The position numbers were made by a program, and so were the translations under genes. Positions 28,797-39,840 of a DNA stretch of 64,000 nucleotides are shown in pieces. The notes under the pieces are model-generated. The model was not told the origin of the DNA. It saw only the letters and a list, made by a program, of their open reading frames with translations, and searched no databases. Numbering within the stretch: the first letter of the stretch is position 1; every line of letters begins with the position of its first letter. The stretch lies in the NCBI GenBank assembly GCA_023807065.1, contig JAJJLU010003476.1, positions 1-64,000 of the forward strand, given 5' to 3'. Source of the stretch: Isotricha intestinalis (lineage: Eukaryota > Ciliophora > Litostomatea > Vestibuliferida > Isotrichidae).

Positions 28797-29723
28797 CTAT
28801 TTTTTCTTTTCATTTTTAATTTCATTTAAAAAATAATTTATACAACAAACCCATTTATCACATACTTCTTCATTATCAGAATATAAAATAATTAAATCAT
28901 TATTTAAAATAACTTTTTCCAAAATATGTTTTTTTGAAAATAAAATATTATAAATATCAGAATTTTTTTCATAATCAATAAAATTAATAAAATTTGGAAG
29001 ATTATTATTATTTCGATAATTTATATTTTTTTTAAGAATATAAAAGAAAAAACAATTTTCTAAATTTTTCCTATTTAAAAAATTCATTTCAATTGAATCA
29101 CATTTTTCAATATCATTTAATTTTATCATTAAAACAGGTTTTTGTTTCATTAATAAAGTTTCTTTACTTTTATAAATACAAAAATGACTTTTACTTAACA
29201 AACAATATTTTACATTATTTAAAGAATTATTTAATAAAAATTTATTTAAATAACCAAAATGAACAATAATATTTTTATCATCACTTCTTAATTTTGATTC
29301 AGGAATAACAGATAATATATTAATATCTTTCCAAATAAAAGTATTATTATTCATATTAATTGAGTTTGAACTTTCTGTTTTTTTTAATAAATCTTCTATT
29401 TTTTCGTCGTTTGTTAAATTTGATGAAAATTCAAATGTTTTATTATTTTTTTGATTAATATATTTTAATTTATTATCTAAATTATTTTTTATTTCTGAAT
29501 CATCATTAAGTGATTCTCTTATTGGGGATAAAGTTAATTTTTCCATTTTGAAATTGTCTGATGTGTCTATTGATTTTTTTTTATTTAGATTTTCATTTAA
29601 ATTCAAATTATCATTTGTATTTAATTTATTGTTATTATTATTTAAATTCTTTTCTTTTGTTAAACTTTCTATTTCATTATTATCTTTTGTGATACAATCA
29701 CATTTTAATTGTATATTTCCCAT
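28797..29723 (-). CDS. N-acylated PH-like domain protein (paralogue 2)
   Basis: 308 residues starting MGNIQLKCDC: Gly2 and Cys8/Cys10 for dual acylation. Disordered Asn/Ser/Lys region to about 130, then a PH-like domain from SVIPESKL to the closing helix (CDKWVCCINYFL). It contains a longer insert (FFYILKKNINYRNN) than the paralogue at 27932. The two genes are convergent with about 210 bases between stops, an inverted duplicate arrangement. A membrane-associated adaptor is inferred. Confidence 0.65.
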   Translation of the reverse strand: MGNIQLKCDCITKDNNEIESLTKEKNLNNNNNKLNTNDNLNLNENLNKKKSIDTSDNFKMEKLTLSPIRESLNDDSEIKNNLDNKLKYINQKNNKTFEFSSNLTNDEKIEDLLKKTESSNSINMNNNTFIWKDINILSVIPESKLRSDDKNIIVHFGYLNKFLLNNSLNNVKYCLLSKSHFCIYKSKETLLMKQKPVLMIKLNDIEKCDSIEMNFLNRKNLENCFFFYILKKNINYRNNNNLPNFINFIDYEKNSDIYNILFSKKHILEKVILNNDLIILYSDNEEVCDKWVCCINYFLNEIKNEKKK

Positions 29724-30097
29724 ATTTAAAAAGGAAAATAAAAAATAAATTATTTGATTAATTTAAAAAATAATAAAACCTATTTTTTATAAAAAAAAAC
29801 AAATATTTTTTTGATATAAATAAGTAAAAATCATTAAAAAAAATGTTTAAGATATATTATGAATTAAAATATTGAAAAATTAATTAAATTATACTTTAAT
29901 TAATATAGAAAATTATATTCTTTACTTAAAAATTTTTTTCTCTATATAATTATCCAAATAAAATTTATATTTTTAATTTAAATCTTTTTTTAAATAAAAA
30001 AAATATTTATTTAGTTTAAAAAATAAATAAATAAATTAAATAAATATTTATTTCCAAAAATCTAAAAATTACTTATTTATCATTTTTTTCATATTAA
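29724..30097. other. Intergenic gap
   Basis: AT-only sequence, no frame or RNA gene recognised. Confidence 0.4.
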
Positions 30098-31411
30098 TTA
30101 TTTTTCTTCTTTTTGAGGAATGTTTTTATTATCAATATAACTACTTTCAATAATATTTTCAAATTTATTATCATTAATATTATTTTTATTATTAATATTA
30201 ATATAACTTCTTTTCATTTTTAACATTTTTTCTATTTTTTCATCAATTTCATTAAAATCAGGGTTTTTATTTAATTTAATGTCTTTACTAATATTATATT
30301 GTTTTAATTCTCCTTTTAAATTATCCATATATTTTGGTGTTTGTTTTAGATCATTTAAATAATAATCTCTTCTTTTATTATCATATAAATTTCCACTATT
30401 TACATTTTTTTTATTCAAACCTATTTTATCTAATAAATCATTAATATTAGTGATATTAATTTTATTATTAGTTCTTTTAATTATAGGACTATGCATTTTC
30501 ATATTATTCAAAAGTGTATTTGGTTTTGGAGAATCTCTTTGATCACCATATAATTTTTTTTGTTTATTATTTATTTTTGTTATTTTATTACCTAAAACTT
30601 GAAGATTCTTATTTTGATTTGAAAAATCTTTATATAATTCAAAAAAATAATCATTTATATTGTTATTATTATATGCTTTATAATTATAATTATAATTATT
30701 ATTATTGTAATTATTATTATCATTTCTATTACTGTAATTATTATTATTATAATTTATAGTATTTTTTATACTTTTTATTCCTTGAGATATTGAATCATCA
30801 CTTTCTTCATATAATCCAACATTAAAATTTTTTTTTTGATTAATTGGAAAAACAATATTTTTACAATTAAAATTCTCATCATCAACAAAATCATCTCCAA
30901 AAGCATTATCAAAATTACTTTTATTTAGATTTTGCTTTTTAAAGAAAGATTTTTTATTTTCTTCTCTATTTAATTTACTACTAAATTCAAATAAATTAGC
31001 ATAATTATTATTTTCTAATTCTTTAAACTCATTCATTGGTTTAATAACAGATTCTTTATTTGATGATTGTTCATTATTTCTTTTATTATAAATACCATTA
31101 TATATATTAAATATATTTTTTTTTCTTGTTTCAATCCTATTAGATGAACTATAATATTTTGGAGAATAATTAATTGATAAAATTTTTTCTCTATTTTTAT
31201 CTGTTGGTAAATCTTCTGATAAAAAATCTAAATCTGATTTTTTTCTTTGATAAATTTCATCTAATGTTGTTTTATTATGGTCAATTGTATAATTTAATAT
31301 TTTATCATTATATTTTTCTTCAAGAGTTTTTATTTTTATTCCTTCTTCTTTTTCTGGTTTTTGAATATTTAATGATATTTTTTCCTCAAGAAATTTTAAT
31401 TTATCTGACAT
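30098..31411 (-). CDS. Asn-rich low-complexity orphan
   Basis: 437 residues, rich in Asn, Lys and Tyr, with an N/Y run at about 220-250 encoded by AAT/TAT repeats (NNNNYNYNYKAYNNNN). Short more ordered pieces are YNDKILNYTIDHNKTTLDEIYQ near the N terminus and IDEKIEKMLKMKR near the C terminus. No domain recognised. The frame is long and starts with a clean ATG after a short leader. Confidence 0.6.
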   Translation of the reverse strand: MSDKLKFLEEKISLNIQKPEKEEGIKIKTLEEKYNDKILNYTIDHNKTTLDEIYQRKKSDLDFLSEDLPTDKNREKILSINYSPKYYSSSNRIETRKKNIFNIYNGIYNKRNNEQSSNKESVIKPMNEFKELENNNYANLFEFSSKLNREENKKSFFKKQNLNKSNFDNAFGDDFVDDENFNCKNIVFPINQKKNFNVGLYEESDDSISQGIKSIKNTINYNNNNYSNRNDNNNYNNNNYNYNYKAYNNNNINDYFFELYKDFSNQNKNLQVLGNKITKINNKQKKLYGDQRDSPKPNTLLNNMKMHSPIIKRTNNKINITNINDLLDKIGLNKKNVNSGNLYDNKRRDYYLNDLKQTPKYMDNLKGELKQYNISKDIKLNKNPDFNEIDEKIEKMLKMKRSYININNKNNINDNKFENIIESSYIDNKNIPQKEEK

Positions 31412-31601
31412 TTCCTAAAATGAAAAATTAATTTAAAAAGTCAATTAATAACTTATTTAAATAAATAGATTATTATTTTAAAAAAATAAGTTAATATATT
31501 TACTCATTAAAATAATTAAAATTAAAGAAAAAAACAAACTTGAAAGAAAATAAATGTAATAAATTATATTAATAAATAATTTTTTTGAAATTTTTTAATT
31601 T

Positions 31602-32903
31602 TTAATTTTGATTATCTATAGTCGTGATTTTAGCTTTTATTGAAGGTAATTTAAATTTAGTATTTTTAATGGGTTTACTTGAATAATCATTTTTTAAACC
31701 ATGATTTTCAGAATAATTATAATTATTTATTAATTTTTTATTATCATAATGTTTCCTATCACTTGATAAAACATTTTTTAAATTATTGTCAAATTCTTTA
31801 TGGAAATCAGCACTTTGATATAATACATTTTTATTATATCTATTTTTCATGTATTTTAATGTTGAATTATAATGAAATATATTTCCTTTTCTATTATCAT
31901 CTATTAATTCTATTTCATATGACTTTCTTTTCAAATTATTTTTATTCTTATTATTTTCTTCCATTTCTCCTATTTTTGCTTTAATTATTTCATAACTTTT
32001 ATTACTTAATTTTTCCATTTCTTCAAATGTTTTTTCTAAATTTAAAAATATTTCATTTATTTTTTTATTTGTTTCAAATTCTTCTTTTCTTGATTCAATT
32101 TCATTTTCTAATATAATGATAGGAGATTCATTTTCACTTAATTTTGTAAAATAATCTTTAATTTCTTTATAAGTTATTTCTATATTTTTTGTTTTTTTAT
32201 TATTTAATGATTTCCAACTTATTTCATTTATATTTTTATCAATTTCTTTAGTTAAATCAATACACATTTTTTCAACATTCTCAAATTTATTTTGAAAAAT
32301 TAATTTAAAGTCTTCAAATTTATTAAATAATAATTCAATTTTATCTAATTTCCTAATAATAATTTCTTTCCAAGAAAAAAAGTCAATAAGTAAATTATTA
32401 TTAAACATATTTTCAATTTCTTTATATTTATTTAAACAATCAGAAATTTCAGATTGTAATTGAATAGAATAAAATTTAATATTTTCTGAAAAATTATCTA
32501 TTTCAATTGGAATTGTTTTATGTTCTGAATGTAATAATTTTTTACAATTTGAACAAATAAAATAATTACATTTTCTACAAAAATTTGTCACATATCCATT
32601 ATTACATTTACATATATCTTTAATTAAATTATCATTTTTTTCTTCTTTATTTATATTTTTCTTTATTATTTCTATTATATTTTTTTTACCTTTAAATATT
32701 TCATCTATTCTTATTCCATCATTTTTAGGAATTTCTTTATTTTGATATATTAAATTATATTCATTTAATGTGATTTCTGGATATATTCTCATTAATATAT
32801 TTTTCAAATAAGATAGTGTTTCATAGGGTTCTATTTCTAAGTTTGATGTGTTTTCTTTATATTTTATTGTTATATTCTTTTTCTTTCCTTGATATAAGTG
32901 CAT
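31602..32903 (-). CDS. Ubiquitin-like/B-box zinc finger protein, paralogue of 291-1901
   Basis: 433 residues. Residues 9-80 look ubiquitin-like (ITIKYKENTSNLEIEPYETL, then LKNILMRIYP, then IIEII end strand). The B-box at about 98-128 uses C98, C100, C109, C112, C117, C120, H125 and H128, and includes CSNCKKLLHSEH, nearly the same as CKNCKKLLHSNH in the paralogue at the left end. A coiled-coil domain (130-300) and a basic tail follow. The shared order of three parts indicates an old duplication. Function unknown; scaffold or ubiquitin-linked role possible. Confidence 0.75.
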   Translation of the reverse strand: MHLYQGKKKNITIKYKENTSNLEIEPYETLSYLKNILMRIYPEITLNEYNLIYQNKEIPKNDGIRIDEIFKGKKNIIEIIKKNINKEEKNDNLIKDICKCNNGYVTNFCRKCNYFICSNCKKLLHSEHKTIPIEIDNFSENIKFYSIQLQSEISDCLNKYKEIENMFNNNLLIDFFSWKEIIIRKLDKIELLFNKFEDFKLIFQNKFENVEKMCIDLTKEIDKNINEISWKSLNNKKTKNIEITYKEIKDYFTKLSENESPIIILENEIESRKEEFETNKKINEIFLNLEKTFEEMEKLSNKSYEIIKAKIGEMEENNKNKNNLKRKSYEIELIDDNRKGNIFHYNSTLKYMKNRYNKNVLYQSADFHKEFDNNLKNVLSSDRKHYDNKKLINNYNYSENHGLKNDYSSKPIKNTKFKLPSIKAKITTIDNQN

Positions 32904-33248
32904 ATTATTACTTTTATTTAAATATTTAGTAAATTTTATATAAAAAATAAATAATTATAATTTTATAATATTTTTTTCAAAAAATAAAATCTATAATTTA
33001 AAAATACAGTCATATTATAATATAAATTTGATATTATAAAAAAAGATTCAAAAATAAATTAAAGAATAATTAATATGATATAATAAATTATAAATAAAAA
33101 TAAAAAAGAGATAAATAAAAAACAATATATTTAATTAATAATTATATTGTGAAGTTTCAATTTTAATTATATTCAAAATTAAAAAAACATTTAAAACGAA
33201 AATTATTAAATAAAAAACTATTAAAAATAATAATAACCTATTCAAAAA
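32904..33248. other. Divergent promoter region
   Basis: About 345 bases between divergent starts; AT-only, no motif recognised. Confidence 0.4.
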
Positions 33249-36200
33249 ATGCATAACACTTCATTACCAGAAAATTTATCAAAACTAAAATATCAATTGG
33301 ACAAAGGAAATAACTTAATAGATTATTTTGTAATATGTGGAGTTAAACCATCAATATGTTTATATGAAAACTTATATAAATTTAATGACAAAAATTACTT
33401 AAATAATATCCAATTAAAACCAGAAATATTATCTCAATGTCCAACATTTGAAAAATCAATTTTAAAATTTGATTCAAATATAATTAAATTTTGTTTTCCA
33501 GAAGGTTTTAAAATAATATTAAGTAAAAAAGAGCCAGAAATAAAATTTAATACTTTTATTTTAGATAATGCTTTAAATTCTTTTAATTATCCTCAAAAAT
33601 ATATTAGTTGTTTAATTTTTTATGAATCAATTAAAAAATATAAGAAGTTAAAAGATAAATTAGATGGTAATTTTTATCTGAATGAAACTTTGGCTGATTC
33701 AATAAATTCTTCTCAAATAAAATTTGAAAATAATAAAATTCCAATAACAAGTAAAAAAAGTCCTTATTATAAAAGTCAATACTATTATATTCCGAAATGT
33801 ATCTGTTTAATTTCAATTTATCCTTTTTTTAACATTCATCAACAAATTTTATTATCTTTATATCAATGTGTTGTTTTTTCTTCTTCACAAATTCCAATTG
33901 AAAAAATAATAGAAAATTTAATTATTGAAGTTCCAATTCCTCCAAGAGGATTATATAATATAGAATATTTATTACTTAATAAAAAAATATTTTTGAAAAA
34001 TCATAAAATTAATAAAATTCCTTTATGTCATGTTAAATTAGAAAAAATTTATCGATTATTGAATATTAATATTATTTTAGATGTTATTAAACATATTTAT
34101 TATGAAAGTAAAATATTATTTTTTTCTACTGATTTAAATATTTTATGTAAAGTTTTATTAGCTTTTATTTCTTTAATTTTTCCTTATAAATATCCTCATC
34201 AAATTATAAGTTATTTACCTAAAGAAAATTATAAAACATTAGAAAGTATTTCTCCTTTTATGTTTGGAATAAATGAAAAATTTAAATTAAGCTTTTTTGA
34301 AGATAATGATATTGAAATTTTTGGTTCTAATTTTTTTATTATTGATATTGAAAATAAAACAACTAAATTAATTTCAAATGAAGAAATTCCTTCTTTTCCA
34401 AATCAAGCTAAATTATTATTTGAAAAAGATATGAAAAGATTTTTAAATAATTATAATAATAATAAAAATTTAACTGAACAACAATTTAATAACAATTTTT
34501 TAAAAATTTTTTTTGATTTTCATTTAGAAATAATAAAAGATTATGAAAATTATTTAAATGAAGATTATTTCAAATCAAATGAAGATATTCAAAATGCAAA
34601 TATTTATACTTTATTTCAAGTGGATAAATTTTTAAAAGATCATTCAAATGAAAGAAAATTTTATGAAAAATTTATAACAGAATCAAATATGTTTTCAGAA
34701 TTAATTTATAAGAGAATGATACCTAAAAATAATTTTGAAATGACAGAAATATTATTAATAAAAGATGAATTAACAGAAAAAGAAAATAAAAATAAATATT
34801 TTCGAAAAGAAGAAACGAAATTTTTATTAAGTAAATTATATAATAAAACAAATATTTATGCTGTTCAAAAAACAAGAGAATTATCAGAAAAAGAAATAGA
34901 ATTAGTTTCAAAAGATTATTTAAATCAATTATTCAAAGCTCAAGAAATTTCAATATTAAAAAATAAAAGAATAAATTTTACATATTTACTTTTTCCAATA
35001 TTAAATATGGATTTATTTTTTAATAATAATAATATAAATGAATATTTTCCTCCTCCTGATTTTTCAGAAGAAATAGATTTAATATCAACAGATGTAATAT
35101 CTAAATCTTATTTAGGAAGTTATAAAATAAATAAAATAGAAATGAAAAATTATATTTATTTAACTTGGATTGAATTATGGGCTTTTTCTTTTTGGTATTT
35201 TGATAAAAAAGAAAAAAAATATAGATTTAATCAATTAATTCAAATTTTAGATAAAGTTATTCATCATGAAATGGAAATCTTTAATTTATTATTTAATGTT
35301 TTAAATCAAAATAATGAAAAAGAAATGATATTAAAATTATATCAAAAATTAATATTATTAAAATTACATCCAAGTACTTATATTTATGATATAATAAATA
35401 AATTAATAGATTCTAACCAAATAAAATTATTAAATGAGCAAAATAAAAATAATATTTATTTTTCATCATATGATTCTCCAGTAACATTTCGTAAAAGAAC
35501 ATTGAAAAATAAATACGAAAAAAAAGTATTAACATCGAAAATAAAATTTTTTAAATATGATAATTGTATAGAATGTCAAAGATTAATAAATTTATATGAT
35601 TTAACATTAAATTTTAAAAATATAAAGAATGATATAATGTGGGTTTCGTGTGAAAAAAATCATAATAATTTACCAAAAATAAAAATTAAATTCGGTGAAG
35701 AATTAAATACTCAAGGAAACTTTTTTGGTATTGAAGGTAAAACTCAAAATATTGATGAAGTGGTTTTACATTCTCCTTATAATATTAAAATTAATGTTAA
35801 AAATGCTATTTTAAGAGAATATGGTTTTAAATTAAATATTGATAATTTTAAATCCCAATTTACTCCTTTATTCTGGAATTGTATTTGGTATTTTTCTATT
35901 TATGAATTAAGTTTTGATTTTTTTCTTCCTTATGAAAAAAATATTGAAAATTCGAATTGTATTCATTTCCAAAATCAAAATTCTTTTAAAACTGGTTTTA
36001 TTAATAATAATCAATTTAATCTTTTGAAAAAAAAAATTGAAAATAAAAAAAAGAAAAAAAAAAAGTTTTTTCATCACAAAGATTTATTAATCAATCATGA
36101 AATTGAAAATTTAAATTTTAAAGAAATAAAAAATAAAAGAATAAGAAATTATAGTATATCAACATTTAATCAATCTCAAAATATAATAACAGAAAGATCT

Positions 36201-36572
36201 TTTATAAATAATGATATGATTGAAGGTTCAATTAATTTTGCAATTAATTTTGATTCAATTTCTAAATTAAATGATTTTTCTTCTTCTTTTATAGAAAATA
36301 ATTCTCCTATTAAATTTAAAAATAAAAATAAAAATATTTTTGAAGATGAAAATTTTAATCATAAAGAATTTGAAATTGATTCTGATAATATTAAATTTGA
36401 TTCTTTTGATTTAAATAATTTTAACAATAACAGTTTTAATTTGGAAAAAAATAATATTTTTAATATTAAAGGATTAAATATTGAATCTAATTATTTATGT
36501 AATAAAGGAATTATTAAAAGTAAAAGCTGTCAATTTATAAAAACTAAAAAATATGATTTTTTTTATTCTTGA
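33249..36572 (+). CDS. DENN-domain protein, DENND4-like
   Basis: 1107 residues. A tripartite DENN module fills the first 470: uDENN (LIDYFVICGVKPSI), central DENN (ISIYPFFNIHQQILLSLYQC, then VPIPPRG, then YYESKILFFSTDLNIL and IFPYKYPHQIISYLP) and a dDENN-like part. DENN proteins are exchange factors for Rab GTPases. Around residue 775 a CxxC pair, a Trp about 27 residues later, then CEKNHNNLPKIKI suggest a zinc-binding piece, in the order seen in DENND4-family C termini. A long disordered Asn-rich tail follows. A Rab partner such as the gene at 56731 is possible but not shown. Confidence 0.75.
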   Translation: MHNTSLPENLSKLKYQLDKGNNLIDYFVICGVKPSICLYENLYKFNDKNYLNNIQLKPEILSQCPTFEKSILKFDSNIIKFCFPEGFKIILSKKEPEIKFNTFILDNALNSFNYPQKYISCLIFYESIKKYKKLKDKLDGNFYLNETLADSINSSQIKFENNKIPITSKKSPYYKSQYYYIPKCICLISIYPFFNIHQQILLSLYQCVVFSSSQIPIEKIIENLIIEVPIPPRGLYNIEYLLLNKKIFLKNHKINKIPLCHVKLEKIYRLLNINIILDVIKHIYYESKILFFSTDLNILCKVLLAFISLIFPYKYPHQIISYLPKENYKTLESISPFMFGINEKFKLSFFEDNDIEIFGSNFFIIDIENKTTKLISNEEIPSFPNQAKLLFEKDMKRFLNNYNNNKNLTEQQFNNNFLKIFFDFHLEIIKDYENYLNEDYFKSNEDIQNANIYTLFQVDKFLKDHSNERKFYEKFITESNMFSELIYKRMIPKNNFEMTEILLIKDELTEKENKNKYFRKEETKFLLSKLYNKTNIYAVQKTRELSEKEIELVSKDYLNQLFKAQEISILKNKRINFTYLLFPILNMDLFFNNNNINEYFPPPDFSEEIDLISTDVISKSYLGSYKINKIEMKNYIYLTWIELWAFSFWYFDKKEKKYRFNQLIQILDKVIHHEMEIFNLLFNVLNQNNEKEMILKLYQKLILLKLHPSTYIYDIINKLIDSNQIKLLNEQNKNNIYFSSYDSPVTFRKRTLKNKYEKKVLTSKIKFFKYDNCIECQRLINLYDLTLNFKNIKNDIMWVSCEKNHNNLPKIKIKFGEELNTQGNFFGIEGKTQNIDEVVLHSPYNIKINVKNAILREYGFKLNIDNFKSQFTPLFWNCIWYFSIYELSFDFFLPYEKNIENSNCIHFQNQNSFKTGFINNNQFNLLKKKIENKKKKKKKFFHHKDLLINHEIENLNFKEIKNKRIRNYSISTFNQSQNIITERSFINNDMIEGSINFAINFDSISKLNDFSSSFIENNSPIKFKNKNKNIFEDENFNHKEFEIDSDNIKFDSFDLNNFNNNSFNLEKNNIFNIKGLNIESNYLCNKGIIKSKSCQFIKTKKYDFFYS

Positions 36573-37097
36573 TTTTTTAATGTATATTTATTTGATTCAA
36601 AATAATTGGGTAATTATATGTTTCAATAAATAATTTAATATAAATGCTATAAGATAAATATAAACCAAATAAAAAGAAATAATTTTTTCTAAATTATTTA
36701 ACTTTAATTTAGATTTTTATTTATTTATTTAAATACATACTTTAATAAAAAACTAAAACAAATATAAATTTATTTCTCTAAAAACTCTTTAACATATTAT
36801 TTAGGAATAAATTTAGAATATAATTTCACATAGAAACAGAAAATATGATTATCCTATTTAAGAATTTAAAAAAAATATGGAATTAGAAATATTAAATTCA
36901 TCAAGTTATCAAAAGTCTTTTAAACCATATGAAAATTATATAAAATATTAAAAAAACAATTTTTGATATTTTATATTTAATATGTATGAATTATACTAAG
37001 TATTATGAATAAATATATTAAAACTATTTTAAAAAAATAAAAAATTTTTTTTTTATTAATAAAATAGTTTAATATTTTTTGGATAATAATCAAAAAT
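36573..37097. other. Intergenic gap with a short coding-like fragment
   Basis: Mostly AT-only. A 23-codon frame from about 36877 (MELEILNSSSYQKSFK) and the preceding stretch look coding-like but have flanking stops. Probably a relic or chance. Confidence 0.3.
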
Positions 37098-38540
37098 ATG
37101 GATGATAGCAATAATGATAATGATAATGATTATATAAGTTGTATGTATCAAAATAATTTAAAAATGATTCCTTTGGATAATGATTTTGCAAAATTTTGTT
37201 TAATTTGTTTAAAAGAATTTGGGAAAGAAAATGATAAAAATGATTTAGAATTTTTTATTATAAAAAATACAGAAGAAAAAATTTTAATACAAAACCAAAA
37301 AGATTTCAACAAATACATTTTAAAAGATAACGAAGAAATTATTTTGAATTTTGATTATAAAAAAGTAAAAAGAGAAAAAAAAACTCCAAATAATGAAATT
37401 GAAGATTTAAAGAAAAGAATAAATGAATTAAGTAAAATATTAGATGAACAAAAAGAAGATATAGAATTTTTAAAATGTAAAAATCAAGAATTAGAAAAAA
37501 AAAATATGAAATTAGAAAAAGAATTACATGAATATAAAAATCTACAAAATTTAACTTTATCCAAAGTTAAAAATGAAATATCAAATTTGTCATTGTCAGT
37601 TAATTCAATAGTAAATAAAAGAAAAGATTATGATTATGAAAAAATTAATAATTTTTTATATAAAAAAAATCAAAATACAACATCACAAAATTATGAAGAT
37701 GAAAATGAAAAACCAATTCAAAGAAAAAAAAAAATTTATAATAATAATATTATAGAAAAAAAGAATTATGAAAATAATAATGAAAATAATAGATATAATA
37801 ATAATTATGATATGGATAATAATAATAATGATGATGAAGAAGAAGAAAATGTAAATCAAAATTATAAAAAAAATAATCCAAACAATAATTATAGTGAAAT
37901 AAAAACTCCTGATAATGAATTAAATGAACAATATCATTTAAATAAAAACAGTGATTATAATATTATTAATAATAGTACTTTAACTAATAATAATATAGAA
38001 AATGATTTAAATAAAAAAGAAGATAAAAATAATATATCATTTGATTTTATAATAGATAAAAGGATTTTATTAAAAATAAAATCACTTTATTTAGGTAAAA
38101 AACATACAATTCAATATAAGATTAAGATAAAAAATACTGGTTATTACCCAATTCCAAAATCAACTTTAAAATCAAATTTCGAAAAAAGTGATTTAGGAAT
38201 TACAGATACATTAATAAATAATGGAGAAGAAATATTACCAAATCAAATTATTGATGTTACTTTATTTATTTTTTTCAAAGATTCCAATAATATTAAAAAT
38301 GGAATAAATTATTTATATATTAATTTATATGATGATGAAAATGATGAAATTATTGGAAATGAAGGAATTATTAAAATTAAAATTGAAGATGAAAGTAGAA
38401 ATATTGAAGATTATATTGAGAGTAATGAGGGAAAAAAAAATGAAAATAATTCTTTTTTTAATAATTTAGATATTCCTGAAATTGGTGATTCTTATGAAAA
38501 TCTTGAATTTATTAAAAATAATAATAATGATTCTGATTAA
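37098..38540 (+). CDS. PB1-like/coiled-coil/Ig-like domain protein
   Basis: 480 residues. The first 90 may be a PB1- or ubiquitin-like fold (FAKFCLICLKEFG, then EEIILNFDYK). A Lys/Glu coiled coil runs at about 95-170 and an Asn-rich acidic linker follows. At about 310-435 lies a beta-sandwich-like domain (YKIKIKNTGYYPIP, then EILPNQIIDVTLFIFF, then YLYINLYD) resembling the Ig-like domains that follow PB1 in NBR1-type autophagy receptors. The Trp residues typical of that FW domain and any zinc finger or LIR are not evident, so the comparison is loose. Confidence 0.55.
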   Translation: MDDSNNDNDNDYISCMYQNNLKMIPLDNDFAKFCLICLKEFGKENDKNDLEFFIIKNTEEKILIQNQKDFNKYILKDNEEIILNFDYKKVKREKKTPNNEIEDLKKRINELSKILDEQKEDIEFLKCKNQELEKKNMKLEKELHEYKNLQNLTLSKVKNEISNLSLSVNSIVNKRKDYDYEKINNFLYKKNQNTTSQNYEDENEKPIQRKKKIYNNNIIEKKNYENNNENNRYNNNYDMDNNNNDDEEEENVNQNYKKNNPNNNYSEIKTPDNELNEQYHLNKNSDYNIINNSTLTNNNIENDLNKKEDKNNISFDFIIDKRILLKIKSLYLGKKHTIQYKIKIKNTGYYPIPKSTLKSNFEKSDLGITDTLINNGEEILPNQIIDVTLFIFFKDSNNIKNGINYLYINLYDDENDEIIGNEGIIKIKIEDESRNIEDYIESNEGKKNENNSFFNNLDIPEIGDSYENLEFIKNNNNDSD

Positions 38541-38703
38541 TTATAATTCTACTTTTTATTTTATTTTCATAAATTTGATAAATTTTTTTATGTTTTTTTT
38601 AGTTTAACATTAATTTATTCAATTAAGAAATTAATAAATAAAAGAATTAAAAAAAATAATATATATTAAATAATGAATTTATTTTATTTAATTAATTTTA
38701 AAA

Positions 38704-39840
38704 ATGTTAAATTCATTCAATTACTCAAACAACATAAAATCAAAAAATTCACAATCAAAAAATAAAAAATTTTCAATATCAATATATTCAAATCCTTATA
38801 ATGTAAATTTCCCTTTTGAAACAAATAAAATAAATCAAAATAAAATATCATCAATGTATAAAATGACAAGTGAAAAAATTCAAAATTTGAATCCAAATAT
38901 TTCAAACAATAAAAATAAAATAACAATATCTAATATTTTATCAATATTACATTCAACAGATTCTCAATTAAATCAACCTACAAATGTTTCTTTAAGAAAT
39001 AACATTTTATGTAAAAACATTGCAAAAAAAATTAAATTTCCCGCTAAAAATTATATTAAAGAAGATATTTATAAACATAATAAAGCAATAAGTTTTAATT
39101 ATAATAGAAAAGAAAGCAAAGAAAAAAGTTTACAAGTAAAAAAAAAAACAAATAAAATGATAATGGATATTTCTAAAATAAATAGAAGATTAAGTATACT
39201 TTCTTTTGGAAACAATAATTTAAAAAATATGAAAAAAGAAATAAATAAAGATGAATATAATTTAAATAATAATATTACTAATAATAATATTACAAATAAT
39301 AATATTAATAATAATAAATCTTTAATGAAAAAAGAAAATAGTTTTCATCAAAGAAAAAATTCAATTTCTTTTCGAAATTTATCAAACAAAAAAAAATATA
39401 TGAAAAAAATAAATAGAATTCCAATGAATAAAATAATAAATAAATATATAAATGTAAATAATAAAAAATCAAAATCAAATTCAAAATCAAAGAAAATTCC
39501 AAATAGAAAAAATTCAAATATTAAAGAAAGAAAAGAATTAAGTTATGGTAAATTATCAAAGAAAAAATCAGATATTAAAAATAATACTGAAAATACTTTA
39601 AATACAACTTTTAAAAAAGAAACAATTTCCAAAAATTTATTTGAAAATTTAGATAATTCAACTGAAGGAAATGAATTTGATAAATTACAAAATGATTTAG
39701 AATCTTTGGTTAAAAAAATTAATTTTGATAATATAAAAGATAATTTATATTTATTTAATAAAAATAATGATTGTTATATTTCATATAAAAAAAAATTTAA
39801 TTTTTTATTTGATAATGATTTAGAAAATGAAATTATTTAA
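38704..39840 (+). CDS. Basic Asn/Lys/Ser-rich orphan
   Basis: 378 residues, strongly basic, mostly low complexity. It contains an Asn-Ile repeat (TNNNITNNNINNN) near 190-205 and Ser-Lys repeats (SKSNSKSKK) near 255. The C-terminal 50 residues (FDKLQNDLESLVKKI) look helical and acidic. Not recognised. Follows the previous gene on the same strand by about 160 bases. Confidence 0.55.
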   Translation: MLNSFNYSNNIKSKNSQSKNKKFSISIYSNPYNVNFPFETNKINQNKISSMYKMTSEKIQNLNPNISNNKNKITISNILSILHSTDSQLNQPTNVSLRNNILCKNIAKKIKFPAKNYIKEDIYKHNKAISFNYNRKESKEKSLQVKKKTNKMIMDISKINRRLSILSFGNNNLKNMKKEINKDEYNLNNNITNNNITNNNINNNKSLMKKENSFHQRKNSISFRNLSNKKKYMKKINRIPMNKIINKYINVNNKKSKSNSKSKKIPNRKNSNIKERKELSYGKLSKKKSDIKNNTENTLNTTFKKETISKNLFENLDNSTEGNEFDKLQNDLESLVKKINFDNIKDNLYLFNKNNDCYISYKKKFNFLFDNDLENEII

